A stretch of DNA of 64,000 nt, taken from Phragmites australis. Its lineage: Eukaryota; Streptophyta; Magnoliopsida; Poales; Poaceae. Location: assembly GCF_958298935.1 (NCBI RefSeq), contig NC_084938.1:21805501-21869500 (forward strand), in the 5' to 3' direction. Of the stretch, positions 47,767 to 57,916 are shown piece after piece; positions within the stretch are counted from its first letter, which is position 1, and every line of letters starts with the position of its first letter. The notes below the pieces were generated by a model. It did not search any database. It was not told the DNA's origin and saw only the letters and a list, made by a program, of their open reading frames with translations. The position numbers were made by a program, and so were the translations under genes.

Positions 47767-49284
47767 TGTCGGTGTATCAGGAACCGGGGGTCCCCGAATC
47801 CCAAGGCCAGGCCAGCCATCCGCCACATGGCGCCATCCCGCGGAGTCTCTCCCGCAAGGTGAGAAAAGATCAAGTCCCGGGAGAGGGCGCTCAGGGCCGC
47901 AGTCGGTGGCCCCCGAGTACCCCAGTTCCCCGATGATCTACGAAATCTAAGTACCGGGAAGAAAGTGCTCGGGAAGGTGTACGGTGGCCCTCGAGCACCC
48001 TAGTCCCCCGGCGACCAGGAGAGCTAAGTGCGGGGAGGAGCGAGCCCGGGGTCACTAGCGGTGACCCCTGGGCACCCAGGAACCCCGAGGACCCGTCGAA
48101 GAAAATTCCGGGAGAGAGTGCTCAGGGCTGTGGGCAGCGATCCCCGAGCACTCGGTTCCCAAGGATCCATTCAGGAGCGCCCGGGAGAGAGTGCTCGGGG
48201 AGGTGAACAGTACCCCCAAGCACTCGGTCCCCCGAGGGCAAGAAAGGGCGTTCTCGAGAGAGAGTGCTCGGGGAGGTGAACAGTACCCCTGAGCACTCGG
48301 ACCCCCAAGGACAAGAAAGGGAGTTCTCGGGAGAGAGTGCTCGGGGAGGTGAACAGTACTCCTGAGCCCTCGGTACCCCGACGACCCAGAAAGCCCCCTA
48401 GCAGAGGCCCCCGAGGGGCACACCGATGAGGTGTCGGTCAGTCAAAGGCCCGAGGCCGCATTTAAAGAGCGTGCGTGGCCTGTCACCTCCAACTGCTCCC
48501 GCCGCGCTCAGCGTCAGTTCCTGCCACGTTCTGGTAGAGAGGCGTGGGGTTATTAATTGCACGGGTCCCGTCCCGTGCCATCCGGCCCGTCTCAGGATAA
48601 CGTCGTAGGGGACGAGGCGTTCCGTCTGCCGCGCTGCTGTGGCAGGGGAACAAGACAGGGCGGGCACGCCGGGCCGCTCTGCGGCTGCCCGGTGGGCCCT
48701 CTCCACGGCGCCCGTTGCCCTGGCATTTATGGTGACAGGGATGACCGGGCATGTGCCGTATTTTCCACCCCCGGTCACTTCGCCCAGATGAAATGATGAC
48801 GCCCTTTCCATTATGGCATCTCAAAACTCGTGCCCCCCTCCTGTTCTGGGCACGTTGCTGCCGGCGGGTATTTAAAGCAGCCGGCGGCACACAAGGAAAC
48901 ATCTGGAATAGATTCTTAAGCTCAGAAGAACACAGCGCAAGAGAAACACGGCTGAGAAGTGAGCAGCACGAGACAGGCTGATGAACAAAGAGCCTCAGGC
49001 TCTAAGATAGACAAACATTCTTGTAACCAGCAATATCCTTGAGGGACTTCCTCAGGGCATTTATAGTATCCATACAGGAGTAGGGTGTTACGCCCCCGTG
49101 CGACCCGAACCTGTCTAAATTCCGGTGCATTTACTTCTTCTTGCACTAGGTCGCATCACCACCACCGGCCGTTGCATTCATTCTCATTTATTTCTCCGAC
49201 GAACAGACTCAGGATCATCCCCCCGGCCGAATCTCTAAAAATGGGTCTCTCGGGATCCCTGCGACTGGAGTTAATCCTCCGACA
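47767..49284 (+). repeat. 5' LTR of gypsy element B
   Basis: 1518 bp, TGTCGGTGTATCAGG to CCTCCGACA. A palindromic CTCGGGG array lies at 47880-48380. TATTTAAAG at 48869-48877 is a likely TATA box, followed within about 40 bp by the probable transcription start region. The poly(A)-related downstream part is shared with LTR A. Confidence 0.95.
48869..48877 (+). promoter_or_regulatory. TATA-like box of the 5' LTR
   Basis: TATTTAAAG lies in a GC-rich context (GGCGGG on its left). The same box is at 59019-59027 in the 3' LTR and, as TATTTAAG, at 5623-5630 in LTR A. Conservation across three LTRs supports a promoter role. Confidence 0.55.
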
Positions 49285-49304
49285 GCTGGCGCGCCAGGTA
49301 GGGG
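49285..49304 (+). other. Primer-binding-type site after the 5' LTR
   Basis: GCTGGCGCGCCAGGTAGGGG follows the LTR end directly, where the tRNA primer would anneal. The TGGCGC start is common in plant gypsy elements. I do not assign the tRNA. Confidence 0.6.
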
Positions 49305-49349
49305 GGAAGCATCCCTGAATCTGTTTGTTTGTTTTCTTTCGCAGAAAAA

Positions 49350-50771
49350 ATGGCCGGTGGACATCGCCTCCAGCGTTCCGGCTCCAGTTCCAGTGGGGAA
49401 AAGCAACCCCTCGCACAGGAGGCCCCAGTCGCTGCCGCGTCCCAGCAGCAGCCGCGATCTGCGTGCACGGCGTTCCCCTCCCAAGGGGAGCAGGGCGCTA
49501 GGCCCAGCAGGGCCGGCGCTGGTGTCGCCGCTGCATCATCCGACCCCCAGCCGGTGGCCGAAACTCCAGCCGCCAGGTCCGCGTCCGGGCGGCGCCGGGC
49601 GCCGCTCCGGCGTAGGCTCGCCTTCGGCGAGGCCAGCCCAGGGAGTGCGCTGCTTGCGGCGCACGCTCTCCTCAGGCATCCGCCAGTCCAGGCGGCGGGG
49701 GAAACCCCGGAGGGCCGTTGGATCCAGGAAGTCGCCGCCCTGGTCAACACTGCCCGCCGCCAGGTGCGGGCCGAGAGCTCTTGAGCCACTACCCAGCGTG
49801 GAGCCGCTGGGACCGGCCCATCGTCAGGTGGCGCTCGCACTGGCCGGGGAGTCTCCAGGCGGAGCGCCGCCCCCCTGGCCACGTCCGGGGCCCACGACCT
49901 CCGCTTGCACCTCAATGAGCGGAGAGGCATCGAAGACGCGTGCGTCACTCTTGAGCGCCGGTGGGAGACCCGGCAGGAGGCCGAAACTGAGGACCAGGCT
50001 TCCTCTTTGCCGGCCTATGATCGCCGGGGCTCCCCGGCTCACCGGCGTTCACCGCCCAAGAACGCCACTCGCGCCACAGGGTACGGCACTGGCTGCCGTG
50101 CCTTCACTAGCGAGCTCCGCCAGGTCAAATGGCCCTCCAAGTTCCGCCCCGAGCTGCCGGAGAAGTACGACGGGTCCATCGACCCCGTTGAGTTCCTCCA
50201 GATATACACTACTGCCGTCCAAGCGGCTGGTGGCAGCGAAAAGGTGATGGCTAACTATTTTCATGTTGCCTTGAGGGGCTCTGCCCGTTCTTGGCTCATG
50301 AACTTACCCCCAAGGTCTATTAGCTCCTGGGATGATCTTTGCCACCAGTTCGTGGCTAATTTCCAGGGCACGTTCACGTGCCCCGGCCTGGAGTGCGACC
50401 TCCACGCCGTCAAGTAGCAGGAGGGGGAGACGTTGCGGCGCTTTATTCAGCGCTTCAGCCAGGTCCGCAATATTATCCCGCGGATAACCCCCCACGCTAT
50501 CATCGTTGCTTTCCGGCAGGGCATCCGCGACGAACGGATGCTTGAGAAGCTAGGCACGCACGAGGTCAAAACCACTGCGGAACTTTTCGCGCTGGCCGAC
50601 AAGTGCGCCAAGGCGGCGGAGGCGCAGGCTTGGCACGCTCCGCGCCCCGAGCGCCCCGCCGCCGATCAACCAAGTTCTTCACGCTCCAACAGGAGGGAAA
50701 AGAAAAAGAGAAGGAGGCGCGAGGCCGTCCCCGTCGAACTGGCCCAGGGCCCCGCCCATAGGCCGGCCTAA
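49350..50771 (+). pseudogene. Gag of element B
   Basis: One frame from the ATG at 49350 (MAGGHRLQRSG) with two in-frame stops, TGA at 49782-49784 and TAG at 50415-50417, before a third, TAA, at 50769-50771. The N-terminal 190 residues are low-complexity Ala/Arg/Pro. The gag core follows: WPSKFRPELPEKYDGSIDPV, VMANYFHVALRGSARSWLMN and TLRRFIQRFSQVRNI. The stop at 50415 (K-stop-QEGE) and that at 49782 fit CAG/CGA to TAG/TGA changes. After 50771 the same frame continues through a zinc knuckle (CPIHQTRWHDLTEC, about 50928-50972) into the protease. Confidence 0.88.
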
Positions 50772-51099
50772 GAGCCCGACCGCCGGCAAGCACGCCAGGC
50801 GGCCACCGATAGACGACCTGCGCCCGCAGGAGCCCTGGCCCGCGCTCCTCCTAGGGTTCTGGCTCCCGCGAGGGCCCCCGCCCCGGCCAGGGCACCCGCT
50901 CCCGCGGGGCCTGAGCCGGGCAAGTGGTGCCCGATTCATCAGACCAGATGGCACGACCTCACGGAGTGCCGAACGGTCAAGGGCCTCGTCGAGCAGCACC
51001 AAAGGGAGCGCGACGAGTCCCGCAGGGGAGGCGACGCTGGAGCTGCTCCCGACAACACAGAGCTCGGCTTTCAGGAGCCTGAGCACACCGTTGCCTTCA

Positions 51100-51860
51100 T
51101 CGACGGAGGCGCCTATACGCCTTCCTCATGGCGCGGTGTCAAGACCATGCGGCGCGAGGTATACTCGGCAACCCCGAGCAAAGAGGCCACAAGGCCCCTG
51201 AGATGGTCGGACGCCCCGATCACGTTCAGTATGGCCGATCACCCCTCCAATACTGCAGGCGTGGGGCGACTACCTTTGGTAGTGTCCCCCACCATTTGCA
51301 ATGTAAGGGTCGGCAGGGTGCTGATCGACGGGGGCGCAGGCCTCAACCTCCTTTCCAAGGAGGCCTTCAAGAAGCTGCAGGTGCCATCCAGGCGCCTAAA
51401 GCCATCGCTTCCGTTCTGCGGGGTGGCACCCGGTCACTCCCTGCCCCTCGGGCAGGTTGAGCTGCCCGTGACTTTCGTGAGTTGGGATAACTTCCGCACG
51501 GAGAGCGTCGTCTTCAACGTCGTGGAGCTCCCCCTCCCCTACAACGCCATCCTCGGGCGCCCGGCGCTCGCTAGGTTCATGGTGGCTGCGCACTATACGT
51601 ACCTCACGGTCAAGATGCCGGGCCCAGCAGACCCCATCTCCGTGTCCGCTGACACCGGCGGTGCCGTCTCCTACGCTGAGCAGTCATACCTGGCCTTGGT
51701 CTCAGCTCAGGCCAAGGTCGAAGGCTGTCCAGGGGGCCCGGGACCCTCTTCATCCAAACCCCGACTCGCCACCGACGCCTCCGTTCCTACGAAGGAGATC
51801 GTGGTGGGCGAAGATGCCTCCCAGGTCATCCGAATCGGCAGTGATTTAGACGGCAAATAG
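51100..51860 (+). pseudogene. Aspartic protease of element B
   Basis: Same frame as gag. The active-site block is VLIDGGAGLNLLS, with DGGAG where most retropepsins have D-(S/T)-G. The downstream flap and ILGRPAL block (NAILGRPALARFM) is intact. The frame ends in TAG at 51858-51860, where relatives usually read through (likely CAG), directly before the RT linker. Cleaves the polyprotein in the family; here probably not produced as a fusion. Confidence 0.82.
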
Positions 51861-54025
51861 GAAAGCGCGCTCGTCGCCTTCCTCCGGGCTAACGTCGACG
51901 TGTTTGCATGGCAGCCGTCCGACATGCCCGGGATCCCTAGGGAGGTGATCGAGCACCACCTGGCTGTGCGTCCGGACGCACGCCCGGTGAAACAGAAGGT
52001 CCGGCGGCAGGCGCCTGAGCGCCAGGAGTTCATCCGGGAGCAAGTCAGCAAGCTCCTTGACGCCGGATTTATCCGAGAGGTCCTCCACCCCAAGTGGTTG
52101 GCAAACTCAGTTATCGTCCCGAAGGCCAACGGCAAGCTCCGCATGTGCGTGGACTACACTGATCTAAACAAGGCTTGCCCCCAAAGATCCTTTTCCTTTG
52201 CCCCGCATAGATCAAATTGTAGATGCAACCGCGGGATGTGATCTTTTGTGTTTTTTAGATGCAAACTCTAGTTATCACCAGATTCGCATGGCCGTAGAGG
52301 ACGAAGAAAAACTGCTTTTACGACTCCGGTGGGGACTTATTGCTATGTGTCGATGCCTTTTGGTTTGCGCAACGCTGGGTCTTCTTTTCAGCGCGCTATC
52401 CGCATCACCCTTGATTCGCAGGTTGGCCGCAACGTTGAGGCCTACATCGATGATCTCGTGGTCAAGTCCCGAGACCACGCCACCCTGCTCGAAGACCTTG
52501 CCGAGACTTTCAATAGTCTCCGCACTACCCGCCTGAAGCTCAACCCCGAGAAGTGTGTCTTTGGAGTACATGCGAGCAAGCTCCTCGGTTTCTTCGTTTC
52601 CAGCCGAGGGATCGAGGCCAATCCAGAGAAGATCCGGGCCATCGAGCAGATGCGACCCCCGGCTCGACTCAAGGAGGTTCAGCGTCTCGCCGGCTGCATG
52701 GCGGCCCTCGGGTGCTTCATCTCCAAACTTGGGGAGCAGGGGCTCCCACTCTTCAAGCTTCTGAAGAAGACCGGTCATTTCGACTGGACGCCGGAGGCCG
52801 AGCATGCCTTCCGTGATCTGAAGAAGTATCTCACCTCACCACCCGTGCTGGTGGCCCTGTCCGAAGATGAGCCACTGCTACTCTACGTATCAGCCACCCC
52901 TCAGGTCGTAAGCATGGTGCTAGTGGTGGAGCGCGATGAGTGCACGGGGTCAGGTGCTGGGTCCCAGCTCCCGGCCGCCCCCGGGCACTCCCCCGTCCTC
53001 GTGGCTCCCCCCGAGCAGGGGGTCGAGCCCGAGCACTTAGCTCCTCCCGAGCAGGGGGTCGAGCCCGAGCACTTGACTCCCCCCGAGCAGGGAGTCGAGT
53101 CTGAGCACTTGGCTCTTCCCGACCAGGGAGTAGAGACCGAGCACCCGGTCAGCCCCAACCACGTCACCGAGCCTGGGGCTGTAGCAGGCCCTCAGGTGAG
53201 GCCGCAATCCGGGCCCGCCGGGTACATCGACCGGTGTACTTTGTCAGTGAAGTCCTCCGGGAGGCAAAAACAAGGTACCCCCAGGCTCAGAAGCTGCTCT
53301 ACGCCGTGCTCATCGCTTCCCGGAAGCTGCGCCACTACTTCCAAGCGCACAAGGTCTCGGTGGTTACCACGTACCCACTGGGGCCCATCCTCCGGAACCG
53401 AAAAGGCACTAGGCGTGTAGTCAAGTGGGCGGTGGAACTGGCGGAGTTCGACCTGCATTTTGTCAGTCGCCAGACGATCAAAAGCCAGACACTCTCTGAC
53501 TTCGTGGCAGAGTGGACGCCCGTCCCTGAGGTCGTCCCAGAAGAGATCTCTACATATCCCGGGCATGATGCGCCCGGGTACTGGATCATGCATTTTGACG
53601 GTTCCCTCTTGCTGAAAGGCGCGGGGGCCGGAGTGGTTCTCACCTCCCCAACGGGTGAAGAACTCTGGTACGTCGTGCAGCTGCAGTTCTGCCCATCCAA
53701 CAACATGGCGGAATATGAGGGTCTCATCGCTGGCCTCCGAGCCGCGGTGGGCCTCGGGATTCGTCGCCTCCTGGTCAAGGGAGACTCCCAGCTGGTGGTC
53801 AACCAGGTATCTAAAGAGTACCAGTGCACGGATCCTCAAATGGTGGCGTACGTGGCAGCAGTCAGGAAGCTGGAGAAGTGCTTCGACGGCCTAGAGCTGC
53901 GGTACATCCCGCGCCGCGACAACGCTCTGGCCGACGACCTCTGCCGCCTGGCCTCCTCCCGTGCGCGCGTCCCTGCCGGAGTCTTTGAAGAAAGACTCAC
54001 ACGGCCTTCCGTCCTGCCTTCCTAA
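51861..54025 (+). pseudogene. Reverse transcriptase and RNase H of element B
   Basis: RT begins VKQKVRRQAPERQEFIREQV and reads FIREVLHPKWLANSV and LRMCVDYTDLNKACP. It shifts frame near 52185 and again near 52320, then resumes with YCYVSMPFGLRNAGSSFQRA and the intact catalytic YIDD (52443-52454). The connection domain runs to about 52935, followed by an in-frame minisatellite (53004-53147) and a frame change near 53200. 53219-54025 then reads [18 protein letters not shown], and an RNase H with [30 protein letters not shown] and [10 protein letters not shown]. The RNase H active-site acidic residues appear present. Frameshifts prevent one continuous product. Confidence 0.9.
53004..53147 (+). 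repeat. In-frame 36-bp minisatellite, 4 units, inside pol
   Basis: Four 36-bp units at 53004, 53040, 53076 and 53112 encode APPEQGVEPEHL and variants. Being a multiple of three, the array keeps the RT frame. The DNA units contain CCCCCCGAGCAG and CCCGAGCAC, resembling the CCCCGAGCAC motif of the LTR palindromes. Confidence 0.95.
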
Positions 54026-55388
54026 CAGGGCGAAGGGGAAACCTCGAATTCAATTCAGGGGACCCCGGTGGTGCCCTCAGTGGGAAGCCCCGTCAGGATG
54101 CCGCCGCCCGGCGAGTGCGCTGCACTCGCTGACAGTTCTCAAGATGCCTCGTGGATGGACGATATCCGAGGGTACTTGAAGGAAAAGTTCATCCCCGGGG
54201 ATGAGGCTTCTGCCGAAAGAGTTGCTCGGCAGTCCAAACGCTATGCCATAGTAGATGGGGATCTCCACCGGCGTAGCGCAGGCGGCATTCACCTGAAATG
54301 CATAACCCGGGCAGAAGGCGGCGAGCTTCTCGCTGAGATCCACGAGGGCGAGTGCAGTGGCCATGCATCGTTCCGCACGTTGGTCGGGAAGGCCTTCCGG
54401 CAAGGTTTCTACTGGCCTACAACCCTCCAGGATGCTTCCGAGCTGGTCCGACACTGCAGAGCGTGCCAGTTCCACGTAAAGCAGATTCACCAGCCAGCTC
54501 AGGCTCTTCACACCATCCCCCTGTCATGGCCTTTCGCGGTCTGGGGGCTGGACATTCTGGGGCCATTCCCCTGAGTAGTCGGGGGCTATGAGTACCTCTA
54601 TGTCGCCATCGACAAGTTCACCAAATGGCCGTAGGCGGTCCCAGACATCAAGGTGACCAAGAACACGGCGCTCCAGTTTATCCGCGGCATCACCAGTTGC
54701 TTTGGTGTCCCAAACCGGATCAGCACCGACAACGGCACTCAGTTCACAAGTGCCCTGTTCGGGGACTACTGCGAAGACCTCGGCATCAAGCTCTGCTTCG
54801 CCTCCGTCGCTCATCCTCGGAGCAACGGGCAGGTCGAGCGCGCCAACGTAGAGATACTGAAGGGGCTCAAAACCCGAACCTACAACGTGCTCGCGAAGCA
54901 CGGGAAAGGGTGGGTCGATGAGCTGCCTGCCGTGCTATGGGCCATCCGGACCACGCCAAGTCGTGCTACCGGGGAGACTCCTTTCTTCCTCGTGTACGGC
55001 GCTGAGGCGGTCCTCCCCTCCGAGCTCACTCTAGGCTCCCCTCGGGTGCATGCCTACTCCGAAGGCGAGTAGGAGCTGCAGAGGCGCGACAACGTCGACT
55101 ATTTGGAAGAGCGCCGGCGGCGTGCCACCGTCCGAGCAGCCCGCTACCAGCAAAGCCTGCGGCGCTACCATCAGCGCCACGTCTGGGCCCGGTCTCTCGA
55201 GGTGGGGGATCTAGTTCTCTAACGCGTCCAGTCGCGCGAAGGAAGGAATAAGATGTCCCCTATGTGGGAAGGCCCCTTTACCATGATCGGTATCCCGCGA
55301 GAAGGCTCTTTCCGGCTGGCGGCAGAAGATGGGCAGCCGCTCTCCAACCCGTGGAATATCGAGCACCCGCGCAAGTTCTTCCTGTAGA
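54026..55388 (+). pseudogene. Integrase of element B
   Basis: The zinc-binding domain has HEGECSGH (about 54340) and CRAC (about 54457). The catalytic core has WGLDILGPF (first Asp), ISTDNGTQF (second Asp) and SNGQVERANVEILKG (Glu), so all three acidic residues are intact. Stops lie at 54572-54574, 54632-54634, 55070-55072 and about 55220, and a final one after NIEHPRKFFL at about 55386. The C-terminal part includes DLVL and KMSPMWEGPF, usual for the GPF/Y-type end of these integrases. Non-functional as it stands. Confidence 0.9.
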
Positions 55389-57047
55389 TGGCCATGCTCG
55401 CGGCTCAGGTCAACCAGGCCGAGGGCTTCCCCCCGCCCAAGTTGATCGGGGGCTACCACTAACTGGGTAAGTCACCCAACCTTGTAAAGAGAATTGTCAA
55501 TACAATATGTATATCAATGTGCAATTTGTATGTCAATTTCATTTTTCTGGATTCCATATGTTTAATCTGTTTGGTGAGATGCTCGATTGTGTGAGAAAAA
55601 TTCGCTCTCTCATTTTCCCTGCTGACAAAAGAATCCCGATTGGTATGCGCGCGGGCAGTTGCGCTGACTTATGTCTGTTGTGGTAGGCTGTGGTGTTTGG
55701 TGTCGTGACAGTCTCCCGGGCTCTACCGAGTCCCTGGGGTTCTCGGGTAATTCTATCGCTCGAGCCACTCGAGTAGTCCGGAGCCTAGGCCCCAGGGGCG
55801 GGCTGTCGGTGCTCGGTCTGGTCTGTCATACCCGAGCGCCACCGAACCATAGGACCTCTGGGTTATGCCTCTACCTGCTCTTGTCCACCGGTCTGGGTAT
55901 TCGAGAGGTCTCGGGTCGAAAACGAGAGCAGTCCATAATGAGTACCTCACTAACAGAGCGCACCAAGCAAAGAGTCTCTCTATTTTCAAATCGCAGATCG
56001 ACAATCAAAAGCAAAAGCAGCTCGACCGCGAGGGCCTCCGTGCCCAGGTCGCTGCTCGGCCCCAAGGGTCCTCGGGTGGTCCTACCGCTCAGGCGTGAGT
56101 GGTCGGGATCGCTTGATCCAAGGCTCCTCATGCGCCCCCTGGTGCTCGGGCGCCCCGGTTGTGGGAACCAAGTTCCCGGGCACCCCGAGCTCAGAGCGCG
56201 TGCCCCTCCTGGATCGGTTGGCCGAAAGGCTGACAGCTGTCCGGTGAGTGGTTAAATTCAGACGAATTTGCATTCAATAATACTTTGTTCCCGAGTCATC
56301 CTCGGGGGCCCTCGTACTCTAATCTGCTTGGTGAGATAGTCTCCTCGCGCACAAAACCCTACCGCGTGTACACTTTTTCCTAGAACGACAGAACGGTCCG
56401 TAGAAAGGTGTACCATGCGTACGGTAATGTCCGATCGAAGTCTTTCATAGTGGTCGTGGTGTACGGTCCGCTTATAGGGCCCCGAGCACTACCGAGTCCT
56501 TGGGGTTCCCGGGTAATCCTATCGCTCGAGCCGCTCGAGTAGTCCGGAGCCTAGGCCCCAGGGACAGGCTATCGGTGCTCGGTCCGGTCCGTCTTAAGCC
56601 CGGGCACCACCGAACCATGGGAACTCTTGGTCGCATTCCCGCTCGCACGTGTCTCCAGTCTACTTGCTGAGTGGTCGCAAAGTGGAGAAGTGTTCACCGG
56701 TCATGGCGTGCTCCGTGCTGGATCGATCTATCTCCCGAGCAAGGAAGTTTATGCCTTTGTCTTTTGACTTAGCCGTTGCGGACTCATGAGGGCTCGGGGG
56801 CTGAACGCACCGAGAAGGACGGTCGGGGCGATGTCGTTCTCGGGGAAGGAAAGGTCGGGGTTGGTCCGACTGAGTACTCCTCAGGGCATCAAGTGAAAAC
56901 GGCAGAAACTTCATCAAGCACTCAAAAGAATACTGGAGTTGCAACCCCAAAGAAAGGCTTCCGCTATATTCACAAAAAGGAACAGTTGTTCTGAGGGATC
57001 ACTCCCATATTTACATCAAGACAAAGAAAAAGAAAAACTACAAAAGC
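55389..57047 (+). other. Post-pol spacer of element B with an internal duplication
   Basis: Non-coding GC-rich sequence. About 55716-55852 and 56481-56620 are near-identical direct copies (ACCGAGTCC, GGAGCCTAGGCCCCAGGG, CACCGAACCAT). The second copy and what follows match 340-900 of element A. A 5' part with AATTGTCAATACAATATG resembles the usual sequence just after gypsy pol. Confidence 0.7.
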
Positions 57048-57890
57048 CTACTCTAAGTCGGAGCCCTCGCCGCTGCTCCCCGGGTCAGAGGTCGGCGGTG
57101 CCTCTCGCGTAAAGCAGGCCGCCACTTCGGCGGCGGCGCCCCGAACTGCCTCCCGGGCGGCCTCCTCCTCGGCTTCAACCACCCCTTCCCGAGCTGGTTC
57201 CAGCGGGAAGTTCGGGTCCCGGCTTCGGTAGCAGGCCAGGACATGTTCGGCCACTGCCTGGGCCAAACCACGCCCTTCCCGGGCGGCGAGTTCCTGGACG
57301 GCCTGGGGCAGCGCCTTGAGGCGCTGGCTGATCCTCTGGAAGCCGAGGGCAACCTGGCCGGGGCCAGCCCCCTTCGTCTCCACGTCGACTCGCCCGAGCC
57401 CAGCCGGCCTCACGGACCTCCGCATCTGTCGGAAGATGTCTTCCATCATCCGCTTCACATTGGCCCGTTCGGTCTTGGCGGCCTTGAGCTCCTCCGTCGC
57501 GCGCCACAGCCACTCCTCGAAGCCCTGTCCCTTGGCCGCACCGGTTGCCTGGGCTTCAGCCCGCTTCACCCGCTCCGCAAGGGCGGAGAGGGCTTGCTCG
57601 CGGGCGGTCAGCTCGGACTCCCACTTGGTGGCCCGCTCCTCCCGAGCGGCCACGGCCAGCACCGCCTCAGCGGCCTTCGTCTCCCAGAGAATCAGCAGTT
57701 CCTCCCGGGCTTCCAGGTCCACCGTCGTAATGCCGACATCGGTCTCCCTGATGCCGACCTCCTCCTCCCGGCTCTGGAGCTCCTTCTCCCGGTGTTGGAG
57801 TTCGACGCCATCTGAAAGTTTTCCACGTGGCGTCAGTGCCGACTTCGGCCTCGTTGGTGACGAAGGGCCCATCCGCAGTCTCTGGGTCAT
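57048..57890 (-). pseudogene. Antisense coiled-coil gene of element B, internally deleted
   Basis: A 280-codon minus-strand frame. Residues from about 30 on are a Glu/Ala/Arg coiled coil closely similar to the 3' exon of the antisense gene in element A, and here the tail is uninterrupted to EGSDLE at 57048. The first 30 residues (MTQRLRMGPSSP) are antisense to the non-coding sequence that in element A lies at about 4495-4570, next to the 3' LTR. Compared with A, a deletion removed about 2.7 kb (A positions about 1730-4490), taking the whole PF04195-type domain. The frame is therefore a fusion created by the deletion, and it may not be expressed. Confidence 0.7.
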
Positions 57891-57916
57891 TGCCTACCAA
57901 TGGGCCCGGGGGCTAC

